Shown in pieces: positions 21,580 through 28,542 of a stretch of 30,963 nt of DNA; the first letter of the stretch is position 1, and every line of letters begins with the position of its first letter. The translations under genes and the position numbers were made by a program. The notes under the pieces are model-generated. The model was given only the letters and a program-made list of their open reading frames with translations. It searched no databases and had not been told where the DNA came from. Origin of the DNA: CAZRHH01 sp964599885 (GTDB taxonomy: Bacteria > Chloroflexota > Dehalococcoidia > DSTF01 > JACRBR01); assembly GCA_964599885.1 (NCBI GenBank), contig CAZRHH010000032.1, forward strand, positions 1 through 30,963, in the 5' to 3' direction.

Positions 21580-23259
21580 ATGCCGTTCGTAGCGTTCCTG
21601 CTGATCGCGGGCGCCGTCAGCGCCGCGTCGGTGGCCGCCGCGGCTCAACTGCGCGATCGCACCTACGCCATCACCGCCGCCATCGCCGGCGGCATCATCG
21701 TCTTCTTCCTCAACGCCGGCGTCCACGTCCGCGTCTATCACGATGACGCCTACATCACCCTCCGCTACGCCCGCAACCTCGCCGATGGCGTCGGCCCCGT
21801 CTGGAACGCCGGCGAACGCGTCGAGGGCTACACCAACTTCCTCTGGATGGTCCTCCTCGCCGCCATGCACGTCGCCGGCATGGATCTCGTCACCGCCTCT
21901 CTCGTACTCGCCTACGTCGCGTCGTTCGCCTGTCTCTTGTTCGTCTGGCGCATCTGGTCCCTCTGGGCCGAGGATGACGACGCCGGCATCATCGCCAACC
22001 CGGCTGTACTCGCCGTCACGCTGCTGGTCATCGGCCTCAACGGCGCCGTCGCCGCCTGGGCCTTCGGCGGCCTCGAGACGCCGCTTGCGATGGCGCTCCT
22101 CACCGGCGCGGTCTATCTGTTCCTCGTCGAACAGCGCACCGGCCGCTTCCCCTTCTCTGCCCTCGTCTTCACCGCCGGCGCGATGACACGCCCGGAGCTT
22201 GCCGGCATCGTCGCCCTCACCGCCGTCTACGGCTTCGGCGACGCCTGGCTACGCCGCGACAGCGCTGCCCTGCGCCGCATGGCGATCTGGACCGCGCTCT
22301 TCGCCGCCATCTACCTCCCCTACTTCGCCTGGCGCTGGTGGTATTACGGCTATCCGCTTCCTAACACGTTCTACGTCAAGGTCGGCGGCAGTCAGGAATC
22401 GCTCGCGCTCGGGCTCGCCTACGTCCGTGATTTCGGCAGTTCATACGCCTTCTTGCCGCTGCTCATCGGCGCGATGGCGCTAGCATTCGATCGCGCGCGC
22501 AGAGTTGCGCGCGATGCCGCATACATCGTCAGTGTCATCGCCGTGTGGCTGACGATGGTCGTGGTTGAAGGCGGCGACGTGTTCGCGCACGGCCGCTTCA
22601 TCGCGCCGATCGTGCCGTTGTTGTCGCTGGCAGGTGTTGCGGGCGGCGCGCGGCTCCTATCGCACTCCATCGCCGCGCCACGTCAGTTCGCCGGCGTCGC
22701 GCTCGCCGCGGCAGCGCTGTTGGCGCTTATGCTCGCGCAGTCGTCGGCCGATCCGGCGCGCGAGGGCGCCCGTGATTCGGACCGACGCAGCCGCGACGCG
22801 GGAATGCTGCTGCGAGATCGCGTGCCGCCGGCGTACACGATTGGCGTCATCGCCGCCGGCGCAATCCCGTACCATGCACGGCTTCCCGCGCTGGATATGC
22901 TCGGACTCAACGACGAAGCGATCGCGCACACCGAAGTAGAGAACTTTGGGCGTGGACTCGCCGGCCATGAGAAATACAATCTCGATTACGTCCTCGACGA
23001 GAGGCGCCCGGAGATCATTCTGACGTCGTTGTTCACGCCAGTTCCTGAGAGCCGCGCGGATGTCGAAGCGCGCGCCGCCGCTCCCGGCCGCATCGAAGCG
23101 TTCGACGGCCTGGTCGAAGACCCGCGCACGTGGGAGCGTTACCAGATGAGCGCGCTGAACGGCGGCGGCCGCTGGTTCAGCTTCCTGCAGCGCAAGGACA
23201 CGCTCGCCGATTTCACCGCCGACTGGACCGAGATCCCAGCCGAAGCGAGCAGCCGGTGA
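21580..23259 (+). CDS. GT-C-type membrane glycosyltransferase, copy 2
   Basis: A 559-residue paralog that begins 22 bp after copy 1 ends, so the two are cotranscribed. The N-terminal half, with the DDAYITLRY and ERVEGYTNFLW motifs, is the same as copy 1 except for one residue (Val for Leu at position 4). From residue 273 on it is clearly diverged (ESLALGLAYVRDFGSSYAF against ITLERGLAYVFRYGNAYAF), while the overall fold motifs remain (EGGDVFAHGRF, LPALDMLGLNDE, HEKYNLDYVLDERRPE). A conserved membrane module joined to a variable C-terminal domain suggests the C-terminal part sets acceptor specificity (inference). A weak AAGGA site lies before the ATG. Confidence 0.85.
   Translation: MPFVAFLLIAGAVSAASVAAAAQLRDRTYAITAAIAGGIIVFFLNAGVHVRVYHDDAYITLRYARNLADGVGPVWNAGERVEGYTNFLWMVLLAAMHVAGMDLVTASLVLAYVASFACLLFVWRIWSLWAEDDDAGIIANPAVLAVTLLVIGLNGAVAAWAFGGLETPLAMALLTGAVYLFLVEQRTGRFPFSALVFTAGAMTRPELAGIVALTAVYGFGDAWLRRDSAALRRMAIWTALFAAIYLPYFAWRWWYYGYPLPNTFYVKVGGSQESLALGLAYVRDFGSSYAFLPLLIGAMALAFDRARRVARDAAYIVSVIAVWLTMVVVEGGDVFAHGRFIAPIVPLLSLAGVAGGARLLSHSIAAPRQFAGVALAAAALLALMLAQSSADPAREGARDSDRRSRDAGMLLRDRVPPAYTIGVIAAGAIPYHARLPALDMLGLNDEAIAHTEVENFGRGLAGHEKYNLDYVLDERRPEIILTSLFTPVPESRADVEARAAAPGRIEAFDGLVEDPRTWERYQMSALNGGGRWFSFLQRKDTLADFTADWTEIPAEASSR
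21603..22395 (+). repeat. Perfect 793-bp direct repeat, second copy
   Basis: Identical to 19898-20690. It encodes residues 9-272 of copy 2. Confidence 0.95.
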
Positions 23260-23318
23260 CGCCCATCCGCACAACACGAGGTTCGCGCCGATACGCTAGA
23301 GCAGGAGGACCCTGACAC

Positions 23319-24998
23319 TTGCCCTTCCTGCTCTTCGCAGCACTCGCCGGCCCGATCATCGGCGCCTCACTCTACGGCGCCATCCGGCTTCAACGCCGCA
23401 CGTACGTCGTCACGCTGGCGGTGATCGGCGGTGCCGCGGTGATGCTGCTGAACGCGATCCACGCCCGCCTCTACACGGACGACGCATACATCACGCTGCG
23501 CTACTCCCGGAATCTTTCCGACGGCATGGGGCCCGTGTGGAATCCCGGGGAGCGCGTCGAGGGTTACACGAACTTCCTCTGGATGCTCATCCTCGCCGGC
23601 ATGCATCGCGTCGGCTTCGATCTCGTCGATGCCACGTACGTGCTCGCCGTCGTCGCGCTCCTAGCGACGCTGCTCGTCACATGGCGCATCTGGGCGCTCT
23701 GGGCGAGCGACGACGGCGCCGGGATCATCGGTCATCCAGCGATCCTTGTCATCGCTCTCTGCGGCATCGGACTCAATGGGTCGGTCGCCGCGTGGGCGTT
23801 CAGCGGACTCGAAACGCCGCTCGCCATGGCGCTGCTGACCGCCGCCGTCTTTCTCTTCCTCGTCGAGCGACGCACCGGTTCATTCCCGTGGTCCGCGCTC
23901 GCCTTCACCGCCGGCGCGATGACGCGCCCCGAATTGGCCGGCATCGCGGCATTCACCGCCGCCTACGGATTCGGCGACGCGCTGCTTCGGCGCGATTCGG
24001 CCGCGCTGCGCCGCATGACGCTCTGGACTGCCCTCTTCGCCGCGACGTACGGACCGTACTTTGCATGGCGCTGGTGGTACTACGGCTACCCGCTGCCCAA
24101 CACCTTCTACGTCAAAGTCACGTCGAGCAGGCAGACGATCATCAACGGGCTTCAATACGTGCAAGGGCACGCCCAGAACTACGGCTTCCTGCCTCTGATC
24201 GTCGGCGTCTTCGCGCTCACGTTTGAACGCTCCGCGCGCATCCGCCGCGATGCCCTATACATCCTTGCCATCATCGTCGTCTGGCTGCTGTTCGTGGCGA
24301 TCGAGGGCGGCGATGCGTTCGCGCATGGGCGCTTCCTCTCACCCATCGTGCCGATCATCACGCTCGCCGGTGTGGCCGGATTGACAGCGCTCCTGCGCCG
24401 CGGCATCGCCGAACCGCGCCAGTTCGCCGCCGTATCGGCCGTCGTCCTCTTGCTGTTCGGGCTGGCGCTCGCGCAATCGTCCGTGGACGGACGCCGCGAC
24501 GGGTTCAGGGCGGTACTCGATAGCGGCGAACGCGGCGGAAGGTTGCTCGACGCGCGCGCGCCGGATGACTACACCGTCGCCATCGTCGCCGCCGGCGCCG
24601 TACCGTACTACTCGCGCATGCCCAGTCTCGACATGCTCGGCCTCAACGACGAAACCATCGCCCACACCGAGATCGCGCACCAGGGCGCCGGTGTGCAGGC
24701 GCACGAGAAATACAACATCGACTACGTTCTGACAGAGGCGCAGCCTGAGATCATCGCGATTGCCGGCTACAACAAGGAACCCCATCCCCGCGCGGTGTTC
24801 GAGGCCTTCGCGGTGGTCGCGCCATTCCGCATCGATGCCCTCTATCGGCTGATCAAGGATCCGCGAACGTGGGAGCTCTATCAGATGAGCGCGCTCCTCG
24901 ACGGCGACCTCTGGTACAGCTTCCTCCAGCGCAAAGACACACTCGACGATTTCCAGGCCGACTGGACGGAAACGCCCGCAGCCGCGGTCGCGCCGTAA
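23319..24998 (+). CDS. GT-C-type membrane glycosyltransferase, copy 3
   Basis: A 559-residue third paralog with the same architecture (TDDAYITLRYSRNLSDG, GERVEGYTNFLW, FAWRWWYYGYPLPNTFYVKV, EGGDAFAHGRF, MPSLDMLGLNDE, AHEKYNIDYV). Its N-terminal DNA is clearly diverged from the shared 793-bp block, so it did not take part in the recent homogenisation. It starts at TTG 23319 with AGGAGG at 23303-23308, 10 nt upstream; no ATG fits. A perfect CGGCGGCG-AAT-CGCCGCCG hairpin (24999-25017) follows the stop directly and may end the array transcript, although it has no U-tract. Confidence 0.85.
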   Translation: MPFLLFAALAGPIIGASLYGAIRLQRRTYVVTLAVIGGAAVMLLNAIHARLYTDDAYITLRYSRNLSDGMGPVWNPGERVEGYTNFLWMLILAGMHRVGFDLVDATYVLAVVALLATLLVTWRIWALWASDDGAGIIGHPAILVIALCGIGLNGSVAAWAFSGLETPLAMALLTAAVFLFLVERRTGSFPWSALAFTAGAMTRPELAGIAAFTAAYGFGDALLRRDSAALRRMTLWTALFAATYGPYFAWRWWYYGYPLPNTFYVKVTSSRQTIINGLQYVQGHAQNYGFLPLIVGVFALTFERSARIRRDALYILAIIVVWLLFVAIEGGDAFAHGRFLSPIVPIITLAGVAGLTALLRRGIAEPRQFAAVSAVVLLLFGLALAQSSVDGRRDGFRAVLDSGERGGRLLDARAPDDYTVAIVAAGAVPYYSRMPSLDMLGLNDETIAHTEIAHQGAGVQAHEKYNIDYVLTEAQPEIIAIAGYNKEPHPRAVFEAFAVVAPFRIDALYRLIKDPRTWELYQMSALLDGDLWYSFLQRKDTLDDFQADWTETPAAAVAP

Positions 24999-25017
24999 CG
25001 GCGGCGAATCGCCGCCG
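24999..25017 (+). terminator. GC-rich hairpin after the glycosyltransferase array
   Basis: An 8-bp stem with a 3-nt AAT loop, directly after the stop of copy 3. The U-tract is missing, so termination is only possible, not certain. Confidence 0.45.
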
Positions 25018-25101
25018 GCGCGTCACACTGAATGGCCAGGCGCCTCGCGGCGGACCCCTCTTGCGAACAGCGACGATCAATGGCAAACTAGCCGTTCTAT
25101 A

Positions 25102-25118
25102 GACGTGTCCGATACGTC
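25102..25118. promoter_or_regulatory. Possible LysR-type operator, GACGT-N7-ACGTC
   Basis: A perfect interrupted dyad (GACGT 25102-25106, ACGTC 25114-25118) 41 bp before the LysR gene and overlapping a possible -10 TATAGA (25098-25103). Dyads of this spacing are typical of LysR-type autoregulation. Confidence 0.4.
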
Positions 25119-25159
25119 GACCGTGTGGCCGGCAGGTAGCCAGCAACGAAGGCAGCATC

Positions 25160-26080
25160 GTGGACCTCGGCCAGGTCGAAGCATTCGTCCAGGTAGCGCA
25201 CCACCGCAGCTTCAGCAAAGCGGCCGATTCGCTGTTTCTGACGCAGCCATCCGTCACCGCGCGCATCCAGTCGCTCGAACGCGACCTCGGCGAACCCCTC
25301 TTCGAACGCAACGGCCGCGGCGTGCGTCTCACCGAAATGGGCACGACGTTCCTGCCCTTCGCCCGTCGCTCGCTAAAGGCGCTGCAGGAAGGTCGCGACG
25401 CCATCGAGGGGCTGCGCAACCTCGACATCGGCACGCTCAAACTCGGCTCCGCGCTCACCGTCAGCACGTACGTCCTGCCGAAGCTCCTGAAACACTATTG
25501 CTCGACGTATCCCGGCGTCGAAGTCTCCGTCCACACCGGGCGCTCCGAGCAAGTCCTGCAGATGGTGCTCTCAGACGACGTGCACTGCGCGCTCGAACGC
25601 ACGGTGCATCACGCCGAGATCGTCACCGTGCCGCTGTATGAAGACGATCTCGTGCTCGTCGCCGCGCACGCGCATCGATTCGCGCACACGCGCACCGCGA
25701 CGATCGAAGATGTCGGCCGTGAGCCGCTCATCCTGTTCGACAAGGGTTCCAGCTACAACGCGCTCATCCAGGGCGTCTTTCGCCAGCACGGCATCGTCCC
25801 GAAAACGCTGATGGACATGGACACCATCGAAGCCACGAAGAAGATGGTCGAGGAAGGGCTGGGCATCGCCCTGCTGCCCAAGGTGTCCACCGCACGCGAG
25901 TTCGAACTCGGGTCGCTCGTCCCCGTCGCCATCTCCAACGCATCGCTTCCGCGGCGCCAGATCTCGCTCATCTTCCGCAAGAACCGCAAGCATCCGCGCG
26001 CCGTCCAGGCCTTCTTCGCGCTCCTCGCCGAGCAATACAACACGACCATTCCCGACAACGCCCTCACCGGCGCCGCGTAG
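25160..26080 (+). CDS. LysR-family transcriptional regulator
   Basis: A 306-residue regulator. The winged-helix N terminus reads MDLGQVEAFVQVAHHRSFSKAADSLFLTQPSVTARIQSLERDLGEPLFERNGRG-like sequence (helix-turn-helix about residues 18-37). It is followed by the linker helix and a periplasmic-binding-like effector domain (LKLGSALTVSTYVLPKLLKHY; GREPLILFDKGSSYN; MVEEGLGIALLPKVSTARE). The start is GTG 25160 with GAAGG about 9 nt upstream. Effector unknown. It runs in the same direction as the glycosyltransferase array but is separated by 161 bp and a hairpin. The next gene follows after 15 bp and is probably cotranscribed. Confidence 0.95.
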   Translation: MDLGQVEAFVQVAHHRSFSKAADSLFLTQPSVTARIQSLERDLGEPLFERNGRGVRLTEMGTTFLPFARRSLKALQEGRDAIEGLRNLDIGTLKLGSALTVSTYVLPKLLKHYCSTYPGVEVSVHTGRSEQVLQMVLSDDVHCALERTVHHAEIVTVPLYEDDLVLVAAHAHRFAHTRTATIEDVGREPLILFDKGSSYNALIQGVFRQHGIVPKTLMDMDTIEATKKMVEEGLGIALLPKVSTAREFELGSLVPVAISNASLPRRQISLIFRKNRKHPRAVQAFFALLAEQYNTTIPDNALTGAA

Positions 26081-26095
26081 CGTTCACAACGACGC

Positions 26096-26974
26096 GTGGA
26101 TCTGCAGCCTCTGTTCAACACGCCGATCCTCGAACAGGAGTACATCGACCGCGACTACTCCGGCTTCGGCAACGACGTCTGGATTGTCCGCACCACGAAC
26201 GAGCACGTCATCGTGCGTGTCTCCGCAAGCAGCGGCGACGGTGGCGCATTCTGGGGCGGACTCACCCGCCTCTTCGGCATCGATTCCACCAACATGCACT
26301 GGCTCAGCGCGATCAACGAACGCGTCAACGACGTCGGCGTGTTTCGCGCGCCGCGTGTGCTCCGGACCGGCACAATCGCAGGCCGCGACTGCGCCGTCAT
26401 GGAACTGCTGCCCGGAGCGCACATCGACTCCTTCGATGACCTGCAGCCAGCGCAGGCTGAGGCCTTCGGACGGATGCTGGCGCGGGCGCACGAGCGCACG
26501 TATGAGGAATGCGGCGGCCCCGCCGGACGTCTCACCTATCCGGTAGCGGAGTTTCACCAGCGCGCCGCTGACGTCATCGACTGGCTCTCCGCCGCGTATC
26601 CGCTGGCCGGGGATCATGCAGCCGGCATGGCCGCGAAGTGCGCGACGGATCTGCGCGCGCTCGCTCCGCCAGAAGCGGCGACGCTCATCCTCATCGACTC
26701 CGGTGGCAGTCAGTATCTGTGGGCCGACAACGGCCCGACCGCCGTCGTCGATACGGAAGCGTGCGCGTTTGCGCCGGCAGCGCTGGAACTGATTCAGATC
26801 GAGGCTGATAACGGCGAGAGATTCGCGCAGGCATTCCGGCGCGGATACGAATCCGTCACCCCGTTGCCGGATCTCGTTCCCGTCCGCGACCCGTATCGCT
26901 GCCTGCTCACACTGCTCGAAGTCAACGGCGACATGCCGCTCGATGAAGCATTGGCGGTACCGGCGTGGCTCTGA
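26096..26974 (+). CDS. APH/kinase-fold protein with degenerate catalytic loop
   Basis: A 292-residue protein resembling aminoglycoside/choline-kinase-like phosphotransferases. It has an N-lobe pattern SGFGNDVWIVRTTNEHVIVRVS with a Val-Arg where the Lys is expected; a hinge-like AVMELLPGAHID; helices with FGRMLARAHERTYEE; and a C-lobe segment TLILIDSGGSQYLWADNGPTAVVDTEACAFAP. The catalytic HGDLxxxN motif should lie at LIDSGGSQYL but is lost, while the later metal-binding Asp (VVDTEA) is kept. It may therefore be a pseudokinase or use a changed mechanism. It starts at GTG 26096, 15 bp after lysR. Substrate not recognised. Confidence 0.65.
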   Translation: MDLQPLFNTPILEQEYIDRDYSGFGNDVWIVRTTNEHVIVRVSASSGDGGAFWGGLTRLFGIDSTNMHWLSAINERVNDVGVFRAPRVLRTGTIAGRDCAVMELLPGAHIDSFDDLQPAQAEAFGRMLARAHERTYEECGGPAGRLTYPVAEFHQRAADVIDWLSAAYPLAGDHAAGMAAKCATDLRALAPPEAATLILIDSGGSQYLWADNGPTAVVDTEACAFAPAALELIQIEADNGERFAQAFRRGYESVTPLPDLVPVRDPYRCLLTLLEVNGDMPLDEALAVPAWL

Positions 26975-26995
26975 GATCACGAGGCAGCGGCCGCG

Positions 26996-27037
26996 ACCGA
27001 CCAACCGCCAACGACCAACCTCTACCGGCCAACCGCC
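26996..27037. repeat. Heptamer array, six units, reaching into nfo
   Basis: Six phased 7-bp units: ACCGACC, AACCGCC, AACGACC, AACCTCT, ACCGGCC, AACCGCC. The last two and a half encode the final residues and stop of nfo on the minus strand. Confidence 0.8.
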
Positions 27038-27885
27038 GCGCGGATCTCCTTCATCAGATCGATGTTCGGCTTGTCGGGACCCTTGCCGGCGCCGTCGATC
27101 TTGTAGCCCGGCACCTCCAGCAAGAACGGCACGTCGGCTAGAGCGGGATGCGCGAGCAGCGCCTCGAACCCGGCCCGCCCGATGTTGCCCTCGCCGATGT
27201 TCTCATGCAGGTCGCGCCCCGATCCAAGAGCGCCCTTCGAATCGTTGCAGTGCATCGCCGCGATGTTCCCGAATCCGATCTCGCGGTCCAACTCTTCCAG
27301 CGCCGTAGCCACCCCTTCGGCGTTGCTGAAGTCGTAGCCGGCGGCGAACGCATGGCATGTGTCGATGCACACCTTCGCCCGCGGATTGTCGACACGCTTC
27401 AGGATCTGGCCGAGATCCGAAAACTTCGAGCCGATCGTACCCTGCTGACCCGCCGCGTTCTCGAATATCATCAGCGCATCGTTGTCCGCCTCGGTGAGCG
27501 CCGTCGTCGCCGCCGCGCATACTTGCTCAAGCACCGACTCGAACCCCGTGCCCTTGTGGCTCCCGGTGTGAAAGACCACGCCCTTCGCACCGATCCGCCC
27601 GGCGATGTTCAGGCTGCTGCGTAACGTGCTGGTCGATGTCTTGAGGATCTTTGCGTCGGCGCTGGCGAGATTCATCAGGTACTTGCCGTGAATGAACAGC
27701 GGCCCCAAACCGGACGCCGCCATGCGCTCGCGGAACGCATCAACCTGGGCATCCTCGAGCCGTGCCGTCCCCCACTGCTGCGGCGCCGATTCGAAAATCT
27801 GCACGCATTCCGCACCGATCGCTTCGGCGCGATCGAACGCCGTGATCAGCCCGCCCGCGGTCGAGACGTGCGCGCCGATCTTCAT
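27022..27885 (-). CDS. nfo: Endonuclease IV (AP endonuclease)
   Basis: Cleaves abasic sites in base-excision repair; a TIM-barrel enzyme with three zinc ions. At 287 residues it is a standard length. Motifs: MKIGAHVSTAGGL at the start; FIHGKYLMNLAS and VFHTGSHKGTG with zinc His; IFENAAGQQGTIG with the Glu ligand; CIDTCHAFAAGYDF (Asp and His); HCNDSKGALGSGRDLHENIGEG (His/Asp); and FLLEVPGY (Glu). The start ATG overlaps the stop of the upstream HMA gene by 4 bases (27882-27885), so the two are translationally coupled. The C terminus is encoded by a heptamer array. Confidence 0.98.
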   Translation of the reverse strand: MKIGAHVSTAGGLITAFDRAEAIGAECVQIFESAPQQWGTARLEDAQVDAFRERMAASGLGPLFIHGKYLMNLASADAKILKTSTSTLRSSLNIAGRIGAKGVVFHTGSHKGTGFESVLEQVCAAATTALTEADNDALMIFENAAGQQGTIGSKFSDLGQILKRVDNPRAKVCIDTCHAFAAGYDFSNAEGVATALEELDREIGFGNIAAMHCNDSKGALGSGRDLHENIGEGNIGRAGFEALLAHPALADVPFLLEVPGYKIDGAGKGPDKPNIDLMKEIRAAVGR

Positions 27886-28223
27886 CGCCGCGCCTCTGGT
27901 TCAGCGCCCGATGAACTCTCCGCGCCGAACCGGCGCGCCACTCGCTCGATCAGGCGCCGCACCGGTTTGCCGACAACGGCGCCCATCACCGCACGTTCGT
28001 ACTCCGCCGCTGGCGCCCGCCGCCCGACGATCGTCGCCACGCCGCTGTCCAGATCGACCGAGACATCCCGCACGCCATCGATCTTCCGAAGCGCGTCGCG
28101 AGTGCGCACCGCACACACCTGGTCGCACACAAGCCCGTCAACCTTGAGCCGCGTGACGTCGCCGTCAACCGATTCGACGTGTGTGGTCGGGTTCGTCAGC
28201 AGCCGCCGCCAGATGATTCTCAC
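27882..28223 (-). CDS. HMA-like heavy-metal-associated domain protein
   Basis: A 113-residue protein whose central ~65 residues look like a ferredoxin-fold HMA domain: LKVDGLVCDQVCAVRTRDALRKIDGVRDVSVDLDSGVATIV. The metal motif is CxxxC (CDQVC) rather than the usual CxxC, which may alter metal preference or abolish binding. A basic C-terminal tail follows (PVRRLIERVARRFG). GTG 28221-28223 is chosen because a TATCCT -10 (28235-28230) ends 6 nt before it, matching the leaderless pattern. The open frame to 28289 lacks support. It is coupled by ATGA overlap to nfo. Confidence 0.7.
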   Translation of the reverse strand: MRIIWRRLLTNPTTHVESVDGDVTRLKVDGLVCDQVCAVRTRDALRKIDGVRDVSVDLDSGVATIVGRRAPAAEYERAVMGAVVGKPVRRLIERVARRFGAESSSGAEPEARR

Positions 28224-28229
28224 GGAATC

Positions 28230-28235
28230 AGGATA
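28230..28235 (-). promoter_or_regulatory. -10 hexamer TATCCT, leaderless promoter of HMA-nfo operon
   Basis: TATCCT on the minus strand ends 6 nt before GTG 28223. No Shine-Dalgarno is visible. Confidence 0.45.
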
Positions 28236-28542
28236 ACGCGACCGCCGCACACAAAGAACACGCCCGGCGCCACGACGCCGTGACATCACGCGCTAGGAGA
28301 TAGCGGGACGCTCGCCCTGCTGTGGCGTGGCGGATTCTCGAAGCATCCACGACCGTACACGCGGGCAAACGCAGGAAAACAAGAAAACTGCGAAACGAAC
28401 TGCCCTCCGCAGATTTGAGCCAGACGCAGGTGATCCCCATCCGCCGTCGGCAGGTGCAGTTCACTTGACGCCACGCCGTTTGTTCCGAGCCAACCCGACC
28501 GATCATAATGTCGCCACCAACCCCGCTTACGCAGAGAGCAGC
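28236..28542. other. Divergent intergenic region with several hairpins
   Basis: About 300 bp between the HMA and AOR genes with no convincing gene. It contains hairpins CGGCG-N6-CGCCG (28265-28280) and CGCTA-GGAGA-TAGCG (28291-28305), an A-rich patch (28370-28400), and GAACTGC...GCAGTTC repeats that could close a ~65-nt structured element (about 28398-28462). A possible AOR promoter is TTGTTC (28480-28485) - 18 bp - CATAAT (28504-28509). I see no known riboswitch motif. The open frames crossing this area on both strands look like shadows. Confidence 0.45.

Noticed and set aside
28327..28542. 72-codon N-terminal extension of the AOR protein
   Set aside because: AOR homology starts at MPKILRVD (28543), and the extension covers the probable promoter.
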